Assembly: GCA_946611835.1 (NCBI GenBank)
Contig: CAMOEE010000035.1
Coordinates: forward strand, 1-15,417
Length of the DNA: 15,417 nucleotides
Reading direction: 5' to 3'
Source of the DNA: an uncultured Treponema sp.
GTDB lineage: Bacteria; Spirochaetota; Spirochaetia; Treponematales; Treponemataceae
The position numbers were made by a program, and so were the translations under genes. Below the pieces are notes generated by a model. It was given only the letters and a program-made list of their open reading frames with translations, made no database searches and was not told where the DNA came from. Positions 13,712 to 15,417 of this stretch are shown here, piece after piece; the first letter of the stretch is position 1; every line of letters begins with the position of its first letter.

Positions 13712-15417
13712 TTTTCTTCCTTCTTTGCCGTGTAGCTTCCGCTGGCATAAGAGCGTGCGCCTGTAAAGTCTGAAATCTCAAAAGAAACCTTGTTTTTCTC
13801 GCCGTCGAATTTAAGCTTGAAAACCACAGTTGAGTCAGGAAGAATTTTGTCGCTGAATTTAAATCTCTTGATGTCAGGCGTTGAAAGCTCCGTTCCAAAA
13901 TATCGGCGGGCAAAATGGGCCACAAGGTCAATCTGGGCGACAGCCGGCAAAAGCTTAAAATCAGGGAAGTGACCGTCAAAATAATCACTTGTGGAAGGAA
14001 TGAGGACTTCAAGCTCCACTTCAAGATTTTTATCGTTTTCCCGGCGGAGCAGGACGGTCTCGGCAGGAATTCCGTGGATATTTTCCGGTGCGAAGAGCTT
14101 TTGAATGACCGGCTTTTTCTTTTTGCCCTGCACATCCATGGGAAGGGCTTCAAGGTAACGCCATTTTTTTGGCAAGACCACATTCTCAAAGAATTGGAGC
14201 AGATAGTCGTGGAAATAGCGGTTTATAAGATATTTTTCGGTGTCAGCGAATTTCTTTTTGCCTTCTTCGTTCAAGACCACGGCTGCCGCAAGATACTGAC
14301 GGCGGTCACTCATGGGAACGACACAGCAGTCAAGGACAAGACCGCTCTGGAGCAGCCGGTTTTCAACCTCGGTGACGGAAATACGTTTTTCTTCGATTTT
14401 GACGATGGAATCAGCCCGGCCTTTGAGGATAAAACGGCCGTCTTCCTGAATATCAACCAAATCTCCTGTGGCAAAGCCTGCCGGGTCCTTAATATAGGGC
14501 GAAATAATCGTAAGGCAGCCGGCCTCGTTTTTCCAGATTTTTGCGTTGGCAAATGGTGTCCAAATCTGGCCGTCTTTAGTCTGCTGGCGGTAAGCGATTC
14601 CAGAAGTCTCTGTTGAGCCGTAGACCTCCATCGGACAGAAGCCGAAAATCTCGCTCGTTCCCTTTGCCACTTCCGGGAGAAGAACGCCCCCACTGGTGAA
14701 AATCCATGGATTTTTAAGATTGAGTTTCTCGCCGTCACGCTCGGCAATCGTTCGTTTAAGGAAGGCAGGAACCGCAATAATCATGTATTCTTCATCGTCC
14801 AAAAGCTCAAATTCCTCGGGGAATTCGATTCGTTTTCGGCGGAAGGGAACTCCAATCGTGAATGGAAGCATCATTGTGAACAAAAGGCCGTAAATGTGGT
14901 GCTGGCTTACTGTTGCAACAAGCTTTCGGCTCAAAAATTCCTCGCCCCACTGGCTCAAAACAAAGGCATTGTCAGCCTCAAATTCGGTAAGGCGCTGGGG
15001 AACTGTCTTTGGGTGACCTGTAGTTCCCGAAGTGTACATCATGATTCGGGAAGTGTCGGCATCAATTTTTGGAGTGTCGTTGACTTCTTCTTCAGAAAGT
15101 GAAATTTCTTCGTTTATTATAGAAGGAATGAAATCAGCATTTTCGATTTTTTTGCCCTCAACCTCAGTCTGGTCTGTCAAAAAGCGGATGCTCTGCTCGC
15201 TTCGGATTTCCGCAATAAAATTCGGGCTGATATTTGCCGTAAGCAGGATTTCTTTTTTACACTGGAGCAGGGCCGCAAAAGTACAGATGAAATACCAGTA
15301 GTCCTCGCAGTGCAGAATCCATTTCTCGCAATCATCATGAGCCTTGATGAAACGGCGGACTTTAGCGCTGGCCTGTAAAAAATCGCCCCAGGTAAGGTAT
15401 TTTTTGTCGCTCCATTT
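13708..15417 (-). CDS. acyl-CoA/aryl-CoA synthetase fused to ApeI/FabZ-like hot-dog domain, N-terminus cut by window edge
   Basis: The frame is open from base 15417 to a TGA at 13708, with 569 residues visible; the true start lies outside. Numbering from the first visible residue, the ANL adenylation motifs are P-loop YTSGTTGHPK (128-137), YGSTETSG (266-273), TGD (317-319), KGRADSIVKI (332-341) and a lysine-rich GKKKKP near 431-436 holding the likely A10 lysine. These activate a carboxylic acid as acyl-AMP and then the thioester. Residues of about 464-567 form a second domain with DGHFPDFKLLPAVAQIDLVA, a FabZ/ApeI-type signature with the catalytic-type His483. The residue where FabZ has Glu appears to be Asp497. 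In aryl polyene clusters the ligase (ApeH) and dehydratase (ApeI) are neighbours; here they are one chain. A TTG at 15180 is not the start, because homology-like sequence continues upstream. Confidence 0.87.
   Translation of the reverse strand, partial: KWSDKKYLTWGDFLQASAKVRRFIKAHDDCEKWILHCEDYWYFICTFAALLQCKKEILLTANISPNFIAEIRSEQSIRFLTDQTEVEGKKIENADFIPSIINEEISLSEEEVNDTPKIDADTSRIMMYTSGTTGHPKTVPQRLTEFEADNAFVLSQWGEEFLSRKLVATVSQHHIYGLLFTMMLPFTIGVPFRRKRIEFPEEFELLDDEEYMIIAVPAFLKRTIAERDGEKLNLKNPWIFTSGGVLLPEVAKGTSEIFGFCPMEVYGSTETSGIAYRQQTKDGQIWTPFANAKIWKNEAGCLTIISPYIKDPAGFATGDLVDIQEDGRFILKGRADSIVKIEEKRISVTEVENRLLQSGLVLDCCVVPMSDRRQYLAAAVVLNEEGKKKFADTEKYLINRYFHDYLLQFFENVVLPKKWRYLEALPMDVQGKKKKPVIQKLFAPENIHGIPAETVLLRRENDKNLEVELEVLIPSTSDYFDGHFPDFKLLPAVAQIDLVAHFARRYFGTELSTPDIKRFKFSDKILPDSTVVFKLKFDGEKNKVSFEISDFTGARSYASGSYTAKKEEK

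Noticed and set aside
13915..14616. Plus-strand 233-codon open frame opposite the CoA ligase gene
   Set aside because: It is fully antisense to a gene with intact catalytic motifs, and it has no ribosome binding site or recognisable domain.

Overview
The window reads as spirochaete chromosome, most likely a host-associated Treponema. The main evidence is a long membrane-anchored coiled-coil protein of the type annotated in treponemes as SpiroCoCo, together with a diderm envelope gene set and moderate GC by eye. This is a judgement from remembered family features; no search was run. Every gene that I can support lies on the minus strand, so the biological reading order runs from base 15417 down to base 1. 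No rRNA, tRNA, CRISPR array or transposase was seen.

Region A (15417 to 12001) holds three tightly packed genes. They are an AMP-forming acyl-CoA synthetase fused to a C-terminal FabZ/ApeI-like hot-dog domain (its N-terminus runs off the window), a family 2 glycosyltransferase, and an LpxL-type acyltransferase. This order matches the ApeH-ApeI-ApeJ part of aryl-polyene-type clusters. The ketosynthases, acyl carrier proteins and ketoreductase, if present, would lie upstream, beyond base 15417.

Region B (11913 to 3745) is an envelope operon: a secreted 457-residue protein I do not recognise, a 943-residue secreted TPR protein, a probable outer-membrane beta-barrel, ExbB, ExbD and a TonB-like transducer. 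Gaps are short (1 to 37 bases) or genes overlap, so it looks co-transcribed. I infer a proton-motive-force-driven system with its own barrel and a large periplasmic TPR scaffold. The TonB linker appears to have been built partly from low-complexity and intergenic-type repeat DNA.

Region C (3759 to 2849) is a single Bro-N (phage antirepressor-like) gene bracketed by an exact 20-bp direct repeat. One copy of that repeat is the 3' end of the TonB-like gene. This looks like a one-gene cassette, or the remnant of a larger element, inserted at the end of the ton operon.

Region D (2818 to 1) holds a HAD-family phosphatase and then the start of the coiled-coil protein. The visible C-terminal part of the latter is an almost unbroken run of 11-residue repeats, seen in the DNA as a 33-bp periodicity. 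It continues past base 1.
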